A stretch of DNA of 64,000 bases from Archegozetes longisetosus (GCA_018873245.2 JAEMBT020000009.1:11629112-11693111), one strand, 5' to 3'. Positions 50,401 to 61,760 are shown, counted from the first letter of the stretch. The notes: generated by a model not told the origin, from the letters alone. Numbers and translations are program-made.

Positions 50401-51879
50401 TCTCAGGCGGATTCTCAATCGAGGTCATATCATCTAGTCAACTACAGATGTATGTATAATTGCTGCAATTAGTCTGTGCTTTAGCCTATGAGCCTGTGTA
50501 ACGTTATGCCTTAAATGTAAGATAATTCTTTGTTAATAATTCGGTCGTTTATATATCAGGGAGAAAACTTTGAATCTTCTACTTAATTAGGCATATGGAG
50601 AATCATATATCACTGAAAAGCTTAAAGGTTCGGGCCGAAATATAGCCGATACGATTGCAAGAGATACTTTAAAATAGTATTAATTTCAAACATTAATAAT
50701 ACCCGCAATAAAACTAAGTTTCACGATCTTGATATGATCATTCAGTAATGTTTCGTTGACCATAATGTGAGCCCCGGATGCACCAAATTCGAGGCTTATT
50801 ACAATCAATGGTACTAGCGCCGTGCTCGTCAATGAACATCACTGTTAAGAATTATTAGATATATATTAGCTTGTGTCTTTTGTATTAAATGGGTAAAGTA
50901 TTTGAAGTTATTGAACTTCAACATAAAACATTCTGAGAAATCAAATTATTTCTCATCCAAATTTAATATTTGTTTTTCCTCTAAGATTAGTTCATTAAGT
51001 TAATCCTTCATAGTGCGAGTAGATAAACAAAATACTTCACCCTTAAACTTATTTAGTTATAACGGTCTACATTTTATAATTCTAAGATTAGTCTTATGTT
51101 GAGACACGTACATATTGTCTTAAGAGGCAGATAAAACAAAAGTTCTTACAGGTGCTATACTTATGTGTTGAGGGCAAAATCACTATGCATACTTGTGTAT
51201 TTGAGTCCGTGTTGATATGGTCGAAAATAATTCCAGTTTGACTCAACTAAAATGGGGTTAGAGTTATAGGTGGAAAAGATGAATCTAATTAAATCTTGGT
51301 GTTGTTATTAAAGGTAGTTGAGTTTTATTTTTTGCCTAAGAGTGAAAAGAGAAGGATAATCAACAATAAGCAATTGTTTAGTATTAATCATTGTGTAATC
51401 CTGTTTGTAATTTGAATATTTTCACAACTATATTTCTATAATTTAATTTCATCATAGATCACATTTTGCAATTTTAATTTTATTAATTGATGTATTGGTT
51501 TTGATATTCATTTACATTAGACTTATATTTTATCTATATGCTATTTAATTCAGTGTTATTTCGTGCAGTGAACCTTCAGTGGAGTTATGTACAACAACAT
51601 TCAGTCAGTGTAATTCAGCGAGAGTATTTAATAAATTTTTCAAGTAAATCGAAATCTGTTCAAAAGTTACACTCAAATGAAATTTTCTTATTTCATGTTT
51701 GGTGTACTACAGTTATGAACTGGGAAACTTTTAGCTCAAACATTTATATTCACTTATTTTTAAAGTAGTTTTGATTACAGTCGCCGAAACTTGAATTCAT
51801 TCGCTAAATTATTCTGTCCGTGTTTACATTGATTATATAGATGCTTCTGGGAATTTTAATTATTGACTTTGTAAAAGTG
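50401..51879. other. Intergenic, no gene identified
   Basis: A somewhat GC-richer patch (50620-50830) has no open frame. The 76-codon frame at 51538-51768 is not recognised. Confidence 0.4.
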
Positions 51880-52340
51880 TTCTTGCCAACCCATAGTTTA
51901 CTCAGGAATTTCATCACAATTATCTTACGTTTAGAGGCAGTGTTCATAAACCACTGTAAGTAAAACATCACAAAATTGGAGACATTTTGTTCTGACCTGA
52001 TTTAGTGACTTCTCACTAATAAAAAGATGTGGTAAACTGGTTGATGTCACAGAACATAAGTTTTGTTGAGCGTCAGAATAACGTTCTGAATTGTCCACAA
52101 GTTAGACCAATTGAGAAATATTGGGCTTATGTAAAACACAATGCAAAAAAGATCTAAAGAGCCCAAAAGTTTAAATAGTTTCAGAATAATTTGGCGGAAT
52201 ATATCCAAAAAAGTAATAGGAAAGTCTGGAAAAAAAACCTTATGGAACGTCTTCGAGTTAAGCTTAGATCTGTTGGATATGCTGGAGTTATGGGACCATT
52301 TAAGTGGCCTAGAATATAGCTATAAATATGTAGCTTAATG
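51880..52340 (+). pseudogene. Tc1/IS630-superfamily transposase relic
   Basis: The read-through contains DILF*PDLVTSH (51983-52015), then NISFVERQNNVLN and QVRPIEKYWAYVKH (52070-52140), and a tail WKKNLMERLRVKLRSVGYAG (52235-52290). This matches the pattern around the second Asp and the last acidic residue (RPIE) of IS630/mariner-type transposases that carry RPIExxWA. Stops at about 51995, 52018-52021 and 52156 and a frame change kill it. N-terminal domains and TIRs were not found. Confidence 0.7.
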
Positions 52341-52516
52341 CCTGAAATTTTCGCTTAGAAATCTCTTTTCGTTTTCATTCTATTAATAAAATAAAAAAGT
52401 TATTTTACTTTTTGAACATCTTTTATTTAGCAAAAATATTCCAAATTTTAACTCTGGCTGATAGTATCAACAGAATATATACTTTATTCAAAGTTTTGAT
52501 TTATTTGATAATTCTC

Positions 52517-53688
52517 TCAATTTCTAAAGTATTCATTTGATTTGCTGGAAAGTCTATTATAATTCTTCATTCTTTGATTATCATCGAATCGAATACTTTC
52601 CTCAGGAATTTCATTAAATTGAATAATATTCGTATCAATCACTACAGTTTTACGAGTGATTTGAAAATAATGAGAGAAAACCTCATCGAAACTCTTGAAT
52701 TGCGTCTCAGTCGGAGTTTTTATCACTTCTTTTCCACATAGACCCCAAATGAAAACAATTCCTTTTTTTGAAAGAGCCATTGAAATGTTGTAATCCCAAC
52801 GTGACGCGATGTCGATGAATTTGTTTTCACTCCCCAATTTCAACGGAGTTTCACTTAGCTCTTTGATTGTTTCATCTCCGAGTTGTCCGTATTTATTACT
52901 ACCGAACACATAAATATCGCCATCACGCGATAACAATAAACTGTGATTCGAACCACAACTTATTTTATCAAAAACTTCATCAATTTCAATAAGTCTCGGT
53001 TCATTTGTTTTTTCTGAGTCGAATTCTTTCAAATTTTTGAAACCTAGTTGTCCAAGATTATTCAAACCCCAACTGAAAACATTTCCCTTCTCTGTTAAAC
53101 CCATTGAATGCTCGGAACCACATGCAATCGCTTTAACTTTCTCTCCATTCACATGATATGGAATCGACACAACAATATTTCCATTCCCAATCTGTCCTTT
53201 GCTATTAAAACCCCACGCATAAACTTGGCCGTCAATTGTCAAAACAAGTGAATGCCGAGAACCACAACAAATATCGACAACATTTTTATCACTCAAATAT
53301 TGATTCAATTCTGGTTCAAATGTCTCGCGATCATTTCTTCCGTTCCCTAACACTCCGTAATCATTCCAACCCCAACAATAAACTTTTCCGTCAATAGTGC
53401 GCGCAATTGCATGAAAAAAACCATTCTTGAAATCAACGATTTGTTTGTTGCTCAAATTTTCGTTTAGAGTCAAATTTTTTACTCCATTCTCATTACCAAA
53501 ACCTAAAACTCCAAAACTATTACTACCAAAAACATAAGTTTCATCGTCGTTTGTTACAATGATTACATTAAAGTCTACCCCATTAAATTAAACACATCTT
53601 TAGAAACATGAAAAAGTTTGATTTTTTTGACGAAATCTTGATTCAAATTCGACTGTTTGAAAATTTCGTATTTGTTGATTTCGTCCAT
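52517..53688 (-). CDS. RCC1-repeat protein (RCBTB-like, no BTB domain), one frame break
   Basis: Two minus segments (53688 to about 53582, then to 52517) join across the C run 53578-53581 if one base is missing, giving about 390 residues. ATG at 53686-53688 starts MDEINKYEIFKQSN. About five RCC1 blades follow, each with VYxWGxNxxGQLG-type and CGSxHSLxL motifs (VYCWGWNDYGVLGNG, VYAWGFNSKGQIGNG, VFSWGLNNLGQLG, IYVFGSNKYGQLG), and then FKSFDEVFSHYFQITRK, which in RCBTB proteins leads into the BTB domain. Here the protein stops about 50 residues later with no BTB. RCC1 propellers bind proteins or act as exchange factors. The truncated form may bind partners without recruiting a Cullin-3 ligase. 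No intron was seen. Confidence 0.82.
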
Positions 53689-53819
53689 TTTTGCGATTGC
53701 ACAAATTTTGTCTCATGGAAACGAAAAATTTTATCGCAGTCACACAAAAAAATCATCTTATCTCTGTGTCTAACGTCAGAGTTGCGGCCTGTGTTTATTT
53801 TAAATGATCAATGTTGAAC

Positions 53820-55232
53820 AAACCTTTCATTTGACTTTCCATACTGACCTTCTCAGCTTTCCACTTGTCCTCTAGTTCTAAAATTAAGTCTTCCAAATTT
53901 CGGGAATCTACTCCCACTCTTCAGTACACACTGTATATTCGCTTTCTCTCCCAATTTTCATGTTCAAGTTGCAAAAGTTGAGAAGATCAGTCATGCTCTC
54001 CTGATTGACACCAGTTCTGATCATTTCCTCAACAGACCATCTCAATCTATTGACTTTTGCTTAACTGAGGCCTCTACTCTTTCACTTTCGCCAATATAGA
54101 GGAAACGGATTGCAAATCAGGCTTCGCACATGGCATCAATGTATTACTAACTGAAATGGTCTCCATTCCCTAAGGCTTACACAACATTCACACTCTTCCT
54201 TTCGCTCTCTTGAACTTAACTCATCTAGAGGCCTCTACACCCGCCATCACTCATTGAGCTTCCTTCAGTGGTGAGAGAACATATCGCAAATCAGGCTTCA
54301 CACATGGCGCCTATGTGCTACTAACTAAAATGGTCTCCTTTCCCTCAGGCTTGCACCACATCCACAATCTCTTCAACAACAAAACACAACACACGACACT
54401 GCGTGTTCCACGGCTCCCAAATTTTCTCCCTAGCTACGGGCCTCTATCGCACTCAGACCATTTACTTATTTACAACTTGAAAGTTCTGAAGTAATGGATC
54501 GCAAATCAGTATCGATACTTGACACCTTCAGTACTTCAACTGATATACTTTCCATAGCTTCAGACTGCATCGTTCACACTAACTTCTTTAGCTCCAACGC
54601 CTTAAAACACGCCACACCCATGTATTCCATTCAAAATGCTTCCACCGCTTCCACTGACTTTCTTCAACTACAGGCATCTATTTCTAACACAGACTATTCC
54701 TTCACTTTGAATTTGAAACCACTGAACAAACAAACCGCATATCAGATTCAACACGCGGCACCTACGCGCTCAACCTGAAAGCTTTCCACTTGAACAGCGT
54801 TCCAATTCAACAGACATCCCACTCACTCTCGGACTTCCCACCGGTCCCAAAGTCTTTCGTGAGTTACAGTCTCGTGTCTCGCACTTTTGTTATTTCACAT
54901 ATTCACTTCGAAAGCATAGAGAGAAAAGATTGCACAGCAGTATTGACACTCGGTACCTTAAGTGCCTCAACTGACATGCTTTCCACTTCTCTATTCTTCT
55001 CATCCATTGTTCCTGACCTGATCTCCAATAGATCCTCATCAATGCACTTAGATTGTTCAGATACCGACTACGGGTATCACAAGAGTGCCGTATTATTTTT
55101 CGCCACTACCTACCCATTGAAGGGTTGTGCAATTTATGTGTTGTACTTTCCTTCGATGTGGTAACCGTTTGCCCACTCCCTCTCTGGAATCGAGCTCTGA
55201 TTGTGTGTTATTTGCTACAACAGTCACAGGTG
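53820..55232. repeat. Pyrimidine-rich degenerate tandem repeat region
   Basis: The plus strand is strongly C/T-biased. Motifs around gcaaatcaggcttcacacat and aactgaaatggtctcc recur at 54108-54190 and 54286-54370. Looser versions (cgcaaatcag, ctgacatgctttccacttc) recur at about 54490, 54735 and 54925. Spacing is about 180-240 bp, suggesting an old satellite-like array. Long plus-strand frames here (54494-54778, 54790-55164) are low-complexity Ser/Thr-rich products of the composition. Confidence 0.55.
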
Positions 55233-55650
55233 CGTAATATGGTGGCCCAAATCCTTCATCACTTCTCACTTCTCACTTTGCAAATCCTTTTGTATTTATA
55301 ATATACAATATGATTCGAATATATTGAATCGTTACAGCTATAAAAAGCGAGTGTAACCCAATTCCTTAACACACAATTGATCACAAAATATGAGATGACC
55401 ATTTCAAACTTCATTGACCAACGGACGTCAGCCGATGACCATTTTCACTTCAATTAACCTAAGGAAAGTAGCTGATAGCCATTTTTGACTCTGATGGCCT
55501 ACGGAAAGTAATCGATGACCATTTTAGATTCAGATGACCTACGGAAAGTGGCCAATGGCCATTTCCATATCAGATGATCTACGGAAGGAACCCGATCGTC
55601 ATGTTAAGCTCAGACGGTCTACGGAAAGTAATCGATGACCATTGAACGGA
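55233..55650. repeat. Repeat unit with 40-bp minisatellite, copy 2
   Basis: Direct repeat of 49930-50400: the same head (atggtggcccaaatccttca, with an extra cttctca) and about six 40-bp units to 55645, where it ends abruptly at gaccattgaacgg. Confidence 0.85.
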
Positions 55651-56612
55651 GTTTAATTTTGTAGACGTAAATCTTCGAAAATTCATATCTACTCTCAGCC
55701 ACCGTATTTTTGAAAATCTGTTTTCACTCTCGATTCTATTCTTCATAAGCTTTAATTTGATATTTATAATAGCTTGGTGTGCGATTAGACCAGATACCTA
55801 TTTTTTTCTTATCATCTCTTTTGTTTTATACAATTTGAAGGGATACAGAGAGAAGTGAGTAAGTTTTTGGGCCTCTGATCCGTGCCAACGATGGAAAATT
55901 ATGCTTAATTTGTTTTCGTACCCTCTGCTCTGTGTCCAACGTCAACACGATTCAATTATAGCTATTAAAAGCTAGTCTTAATTAAGGTTACAACTTAATA
56001 ACATTTAATTTCACTCAAATAACAATAACTAAATCCATTCACATAAAGAACTTGGATTGGGATTCAATTAATATAAAATTTTATTTTACTAAATCTTGTA
56101 AATTAAATATAAGTTTGATTAATATCTCAGACTTTTATTAACTAGTGGTTTCTATCTGCCACTCACGTCTCTAATTAAAAAAATCTGTTCTTTGTTTCAA
56201 CATTTTTGACCCAAAGTTCAGAAATACTTCAAGTATTTTAGTAATATGTGAGTACTCTCTGTTAGTCATCCCATTGATAAGTTTTTCTTTGAATTCAAAT
56301 GTAATAAAATATTTATTTCTTATTTTTTTTACTCTGCATACATCACCTCCATAAATTGAAGAGCTGTTCTCAAACTTAACAGGAAAATAAACCTCACAAT
56401 CAACCGGATGAATAAATTGATTAATGATCTTTGATTGTAATAAACATTTGTAAACAATCGATTACTGACTCAAAATTGACCTCAAACATAACGTTAAAAA
56501 CCGCATTACATAAGCAAAACCCTAATACTATCTCACGAAAAAACAGAAAAAAAGTTTTCGAGATAATCGCTTTTGAAGTTTGAAATCGTGAGTGAGAGAA
56601 AAGGTGAGATAT
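55651..56612. other. Intergenic, no gene seen
   Basis: AT-rich sequence up to the edge of the LTR. No frame or repeat recognised. Confidence 0.5.
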
Positions 56613-57330
56613 TGTGAGAGTGGATTTTTATATAGCGAAATAACAACTCTGACTTTAACAATTAACAATCTTTATTAAAATATAAATTGTATGATAATAC
56701 ATAAAGATTTAAATGTATCGCACAGAGTCTAAGCTCTCTCGCACTCTCTTACTGACTCACTTAATTTCTACTCTATTACTCTCTCTTTTTATACTCTTCT
56801 GGCTAATTAATGAAAGGATGTTTAAGAATATTTTCGAGTTATAATTCTGAGAAAAGTTATTCCTAAAAAGGGATGTTCAAGCATTCCAGTATTAGATTCC
56901 CATAACAATTAATTTCCTATTGTAATTAAATTAGAATAAGAATTTGCTTTTACAATTAGAGCGAACTAAACAAAACCTTTTATAGTCATAACGAAATAAG
57001 AGTTAAACTTTCATTCTCATAACAAATAGAAAGTTTACAAAACAAATTAAAATACTTTTTGTTTTAATATAACATATGGGTCGGGTACTTAGGCTTTGAC
57101 TCTAAAGCAGAATATTGTTCGATTACATATTAATAATATTGATTACATATAGATATATATATTATACAAAAAAAAATGTAAATTTAAGAATAAGTCAAAT
57201 TTAAGATTATAGGTATTTAATTAAACATATAAAGGTTATATGAATTTATTGATAATAATTAAAAATATTAAGTGAATTATAAAGTTAAAAGAAAAAATTA
57301 TAATAATTAAATTGTATTGAGACAGTGTTC
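56613..57330 (-). repeat. 3' LTR (right boundary approximate)
   Basis: The first 282 bp are identical to 63719-64000 except for one base (aattaatgaaa versus aattaataaaa). The inner boundary lies between about 57300 and the env stop at 57366; a clear polypurine tract was not identified. Confidence 0.85.
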
Positions 57331-57365
57331 TTTAAGGAACAATGCGTTTGTCACATTCACACGTT

Positions 57366-60300
57366 TCATGGAACATTTTCTATGTGAGAATTAGTTACTT
57401 TAAATATAACTCGACCAGTTCTGTTCCTCTGTCCAACTTCTTCTATTTCCTCAACTCTTACAGGGTCAGTCTGCCTAGTTTTGGGTTTGCGGCAAGTGTG
57501 TCGCAGGTAATTACATACTCTTGGTCCAAAGCATACAAACATTAGGGTGATACTTATAGTTAATAGGATTATAACTATGAGGTTAAAGGTCTTATTGTTA
57601 ATTTGACTATTCTCGATTAGATTAGTATTTATTTTTCGGATTCGAGATTTGATTTCGTCGTGATGTAGGACTATTTTGTGGCTGTGGAGATCTGGTAATA
57701 GTCGTTGATTAACGAAGTGAACCCACTCAGGAACAAGATTGTATTTGCTATCGAATTTTATATTATGTGATACAAAACTTAGATTTCCTATTTTTAAAGT
57801 ATAAATGTTTGGTATCCCAAAAACATAGTTGGGGCAAGCTACACTTTCTGGAACAAAGTTATCCTGAATTAAAGTTATATTAAATGGGTAGCAATAAACT
57901 AATAATGATTTTGAACTAAAATCATACTTGATTTGAATAATTTCTTCTTCACGTAATCTTTCTTTAATGACGCATTGCTGCACTTGCCAGGCTTCGTCGT
58001 TTGTTAGTTTAGAATAATGGGAACACGATTCTTTGGGGAGATTTAAAATTAATTCATGTATTTTTAAGTTTTTTCTTTCGAAAGGGCATAAGGAATGAGT
58101 TTCATTATCGAAAATTATATTCTGGGGTCCCTTATAGCTTACATGACATAGTTCATTGTTTTTGTACGAAAATAGTGTGAAGGGGTCGGCGGTTAATAAT
58201 AGTTTCTTGTTGTCAACTATAGGTGCTTCAATTATTAGGAAAATAGTGTTTCGGGCAGGATCTCTAAAACAAACTCTTGGGGACATATATTTTAAGGGAC
58301 AGGGACCTTCGCAAGGAATTGTGAGATTAAATTGGTCAAAAAGTTTCCCATTAACCTTGCCTACCAACCAGTCCCTACCAATTTCTAATAGTGATGCTCT
58401 AGTCTGAACAAATTCGGAACTTAAATATGAGGTTGTGCTAACGATGTTTGGCAAGATAAGTTTTAAGTTTTCCATTTCTGATGTCGTGTTTTCTAAGATT
58501 GACTTTAATTTTTCTATATCGTTTTCCATAAATTCTAACGCTTCTTTAATAAGTATTTCGTTTTCATTTATTCTTTTGATATTATTTTCTAAAACACTTA
58601 TGCGGTCATCGTTTTTACTAGATTTATATAACGCTACTGAGCCTAACCCTATGCCAGTAAACACAGTTACAAAGAGTGCAATTGCTCCTACTACAATCAG
58701 TGGTGCAATTCTTTTTCGTCTACTTAATATGAATGATTTAGAATCTTCTATAGCACAGAATTTGTTTAAGGGTTCAACAAAATCTTTAACAAATGATTTT
58801 TCATACCATTGAATAAAGTTATTAATGGATTCTGTAGGAAGTCCCATCATTTGTTGAAATACGACACAAGGGTCCTCATAATGGACCTTCAGGTAAATAA
58901 CTTCGATTCCCTTAACTATTGGTTCTTTCGAGTTTTTCCATAGAATTGGCGGTGCACTACTGAACACCGCATTAACCGATAAGACGTTTAAAATTAAAGT
59001 AAAACAAAATATAGCGTATGTGAATCGATCAGGCGGTTTTCCTTTCGTGATTCTTTGTGAGCGTCTGAGATTGGGTTGTACCCCTGATTCTGTTTTAAGA
59101 CTCTCGGTTTTTTCTCGTGATCCTGTTTGTCTTTGATCAAAAGATATTTTTAGCTTTTCTCTCAAATGATCTAAAGACGTTCTTAATGCTGTAGTATCTC
59201 TGCTAGCACTAGTACTTGGAACTACGTTAAGTTCAGAAAAATTTTCATTTATTGAGTCATTAGATGATTTATTACTATCTTTTGGTTTATCTGCTGCAGG
59301 TTCTTCATCTGAATCTGAGAGGTCTTGTAATATTTCACGTCCAGTCCATGGCTTCATTCTAGTAACGGGTACTACATCTACTCTATAAGGGCTTTTAGTA
59401 TTATAAACCTTGTAAACGTTATCTGACTTTCCTTTACCTAAAACTATAAAAGGACCGAACCATCGGTGCAGAAATTTTTCGAATAAACCCGGTACTCTTA
59501 TTGGTACGAATATTGCTACTTTCTGTCCAACCTTATAACAGTAATCTTTCCTATTTCTATCACAATAGTGCTTATATTTTCCTTGAGCATGTTTCATATT
59601 AATCCTCGCAATTTCTCTAATTCTCTCCCAACGTCCAGCCATTATTTCTATATAATGGTCTGTATCTCTAAAACCAGAAGGTAAAGCTTCTAAATTTATA
59701 TCTTGAGGGAAAGTTGGTTTACGTCCATAGAGTGACTCAAATGGACTAAAACGTGTACTTCTACTCTTTGAAGCATTGTAGGCGAATGTAATTAAGGGTA
59801 AGGTAATATCCCAATTAGAATGGTCTTCATTTAAGTACATGCTTAACATGTCCACAAGAATACCGTTTACTTTTTCTACGAGACCTTGAGTCTGCGGGTG
59901 GTATGCCGTACTCACTAAATGTTTACTTCCCATTAATTTAAACGTTTCTTCTACTAATTCACTTAAAAAATTAGTTCCTCTATCGCTCATTATTAATTCT
60001 GGTACTCCATGTCTACAAATGATTTGTTCAACAAAAAACTTAGCTGTGGCTTTAGCTGTTTGCGATGCAAGTGCTTGTTCAGCGTCCCACGGAATTTTAT
60101 TTTCACTTGCATACTCCTTTTTTGTTAAGCGAATTAATGGTTCTGCTATTCGGGAGAAACCTTCAACAAATTTTCTAAAAACAGAACACATAACCACAAA
60201 GCTTTTAATATCTTTAATTGTTTTCGGTTTAGGGAAGTTAACAATGGCTTCAACTAAAGCCGGGTCAGGACTCTGACCGTCTGGTCCTACTATATATCCT

Positions 60301-61289
60301 AAGTATTTAATAGTGTTTACTGCAAATACACACTTATTAGGTTTTAAAGTAAAATTGGCTTCTCTTAGTCTAGTTAAAATTGCTTGAAGCCTCGCCAAAT
60401 GGGTATCAAATTCAGGTGCAAACACTATTATATCATATAAATAGACAAGACATGAATTCCACTTTAGTCCTGCAAGAACTACATCCATAGCTCTTTGAAA
60501 AGTTGCGGGAGCATTGGTTAAGCCGAAAGGCATAACATTAAATTCATAGGTTCCGTCAATAGTGACAAACGAGGTCTTTTCCTGATCCTCAGGTGCAACT
60601 TTGATTTGCCAATAACCACTAGAAAGATCTAAAGTTGTATAGAAGCGAGAATTGCCTAATGCATCTAAAGCGTCTTGAATTCTCGGCAACGGGTAAACAT
60701 CGCGTTTAGTAATAGCATTTAGCTTCCTAAAATCTACGCAAAAACGTAGGCCTCCATCTTTCTTTGGAACTAATACTACAGGAGCGGACCAAGGGCTACA
60801 TGATGGCTTAATCACGCCAATATCGATCATTTCTTGTACAAGCTTACAACATTGTTCGCGTTTAGCAAATGACATTCTATAAGGTTGTACGGATATCGGA
60901 CCCATACCTTGAGTATCAATTCTGTGATAAAACTTATCACACTGACCTATTTGTGTAGAACTGAAAGCAAATCTATCCTTATAATTTTCGAGCAATGATT
61001 TCAACTTCGATATTTGTTCTTTATTCAGATTTTTTCCTACTTTTACTGTGCCTTCCCCAATATCTATCTCCTTTGTAGAATTTGCGTCTACTACTGAACT
61101 TACACGTTCTTTGACGGGAATTTCCAAATCTTTTGAATCATTTTTATCAGTTGCGGCGTAATTTTCAAAATCGAACTCTGTATTAGCACTAAATATGCAT
61201 TTCTCATTAACAGGTTCATAGCATCCTAAAATATCGCCTCTCATTATAGTTTGTTCAACTCTACCGAAATTAGTTACTTCAGTGAACAA
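57366..61289 (-). CDS. Pol-Env single open frame (defective RT, integrase part, envelope-like domain)
   Basis: 1307 codons without a stop. Reverse transcriptase spans about residues 130-400 with VPKKDGGLRFCVDFRKLN, TLDLSSGYWQIKV and MPFGLTNAPATFQ. The catalytic box at 283-286 is YLYD instead of YLDD. At about 401-412 the thumb region jumps directly to the integrase core, so RNase H, the integrase zinc finger and the first catalytic Asp are lost. SDRGTNF (435-441) and the later Glu (472) remain. After the integrase tail (about 650) and an acidic linker comes a hydrophobic segment (755-775), SRRKR (856-860) with a hydrophobic Gly/Ala-rich stretch behind it, a predicted coiled coil (893-945), and a transmembrane helix (about 1232-1253) with a 54-residue tail. 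This resembles a class I-type fusion glycoprotein cleaved by furin. Pol and Env in one frame is unusual. Confidence 0.88.
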   Translation of the reverse strand: MFTEVTNFGRVEQTIMRGDILGCYEPVNEKCIFSANTEFDFENYAATDKNDSKDLEIPVKERVSSVVDANSTKEIDIGEGTVKVGKNLNKEQISKLKSLLENYKDRFAFSSTQIGQCDKFYHRIDTQGMGPISVQPYRMSFAKREQCCKLVQEMIDIGVIKPSCSPWSAPVVLVPKKDGGLRFCVDFRKLNAITKRDVYPLPRIQDALDALGNSRFYTTLDLSSGYWQIKVAPEDQEKTSFVTIDGTYEFNVMPFGLTNAPATFQRAMDVVLAGLKWNSCLVYLYDIIVFAPEFDTHLARLQAILTRLREANFTLKPNKCVFAVNTIKYLGYIVGPDGQSPDPALVEAIVNFPKPKTIKDIKSFVVMCSVFRKFVEGFSRIAEPLIRLTKKEYASENKIPWDAEQALASQTAKATAKFFVEQIICRHGVPELIMSDRGTNFLSELVEETFKLMGSKHLVSTAYHPQTQGLVEKVNGILVDMLSMYLNEDHSNWDITLPLITFAYNASKSRSTRFSPFESLYGRKPTFPQDINLEALPSGFRDTDHYIEIMAGRWERIREIARINMKHAQGKYKHYCDRNRKDYCYKVGQKVAIFVPIRVPGLFEKFLHRWFGPFIVLGKGKSDNVYKVYNTKSPYRVDVVPVTRMKPWTGREILQDLSDSDEEPAADKPKDSNKSSNDSINENFSELNVVPSTSASRDTTALRTSLDHLREKLKISFDQRQTGSREKTESLKTESGVQPNLRRSQRITKGKPPDRFTYAIFCFTLILNVLSVNAVFSSAPPILWKNSKEPIVKGIEVIYLKVHYEDPCVVFQQMMGLPTESINNFIQWYEKSFVKDFVEPLNKFCAIEDSKSFILSRRKRIAPLIVVGAIALFVTVFTGIGLGSVALYKSSKNDDRISVLENNIKRINENEILIKEALEFMENDIEKLKSILENTTSEMENLKLILPNIVSTTSYLSSEFVQTRASLLEIGRDWLVGKVNGKLFDQFNLTIPCEGPCPLKYMSPRVCFRDPARNTIFLIIEAPIVDNKKLLLTADPFTLFSYKNNELCHVSYKGPQNIIFDNETHSLCPFERKNLKIHELILNLPKESCSHYSKLTNDEAWQVQQCVIKERLREEEIIQIKYDFSSKSLLVYCYPFNITLIQDNFVPESVACPNYVFGIPNIYTLKIGNLSFVSHNIKFDSKYNLVPEWVHFVNQRLLPDLHSHKIVLHHDEIKSRIRKINTNLIENSQINNKTFNLIVIILLTISITLMFVCFGPRVCNYLRHTCRKPKTRQTDPVRVEEIEEVGQRNRTGRVIFKVTNSHIENVP

Positions 61290-61760
61290 TCGCCACTTAT
61301 AAAGTTTACCACAGTATTAGGAAAGCAAACTCTGTGTTTCACATAAGAGTCTACATCAGTATATACTACATAATTTTGTTTCTTAAGCTTATTCTTTTCA
61401 CTAGCGGTCACATCGATTACTAAACTACTTCTCGAAGGTATTGTAACAGTATCTTTAGAGTGTACATATCCATATATGGGTGATTCGACTTTCCGAATCC
61501 TAGGTTTAAAGCTTATGCTTTGATTAGCACAATCCACTAAAATACCACATGGTCCTAAATAATCATTTCCTAGTAGTAAATCATAGGCTAAGGCCTTCAC
61601 TACCATTGCCTTAACCGGAGCAACAACTTCTTCTTGACCGTTCTTCACGGTTATGTTTATATCGATTTCTCCTAATGCTTTGAAATATCTACCATTTGCT
61701 ACTTTGACTCTCGGGCCTTTATAATCAACTATTGGTAGATTAGTTTTTCAGCTAATGCTG
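61274..61760 (-). pseudogene. Retroelement protease segment, out of frame with gag and pol
   Basis: An open frame (ATG at 61648; similarity begins near 61750) carries the C-terminal half of an aspartic protease-like domain, with AYDLLLGNDYLGP and an ILVDC repeat of the sheet motif. The active-site half lies at the end of the gag frame and the following linker at the start of the pol frame. Both junctions shift in the same direction, as if one base were missing at each. No obvious slippery heptamer was seen at the second junction (61274-61289), so mutation or assembly error is favoured over programmed frameshifting. Confidence 0.7.

Noticed and set aside
54494..55164. Two Ser/Thr-rich plus-strand frames
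   Set aside because: Low-complexity products of the pyrimidine-rich repeat field; no domain, start context or splice support.
58435..58812. 125-codon plus-strand frame
   Set aside because: Antisense of the retroelement envelope-like coding region.
61274..61289. Programmed -1 frameshift between protease and pol
   Set aside because: The frame relation fits, but no clear X-XXY-YYZ slippery site or downstream structure was found, and the gag/protease junction breaks inside the protease domain.
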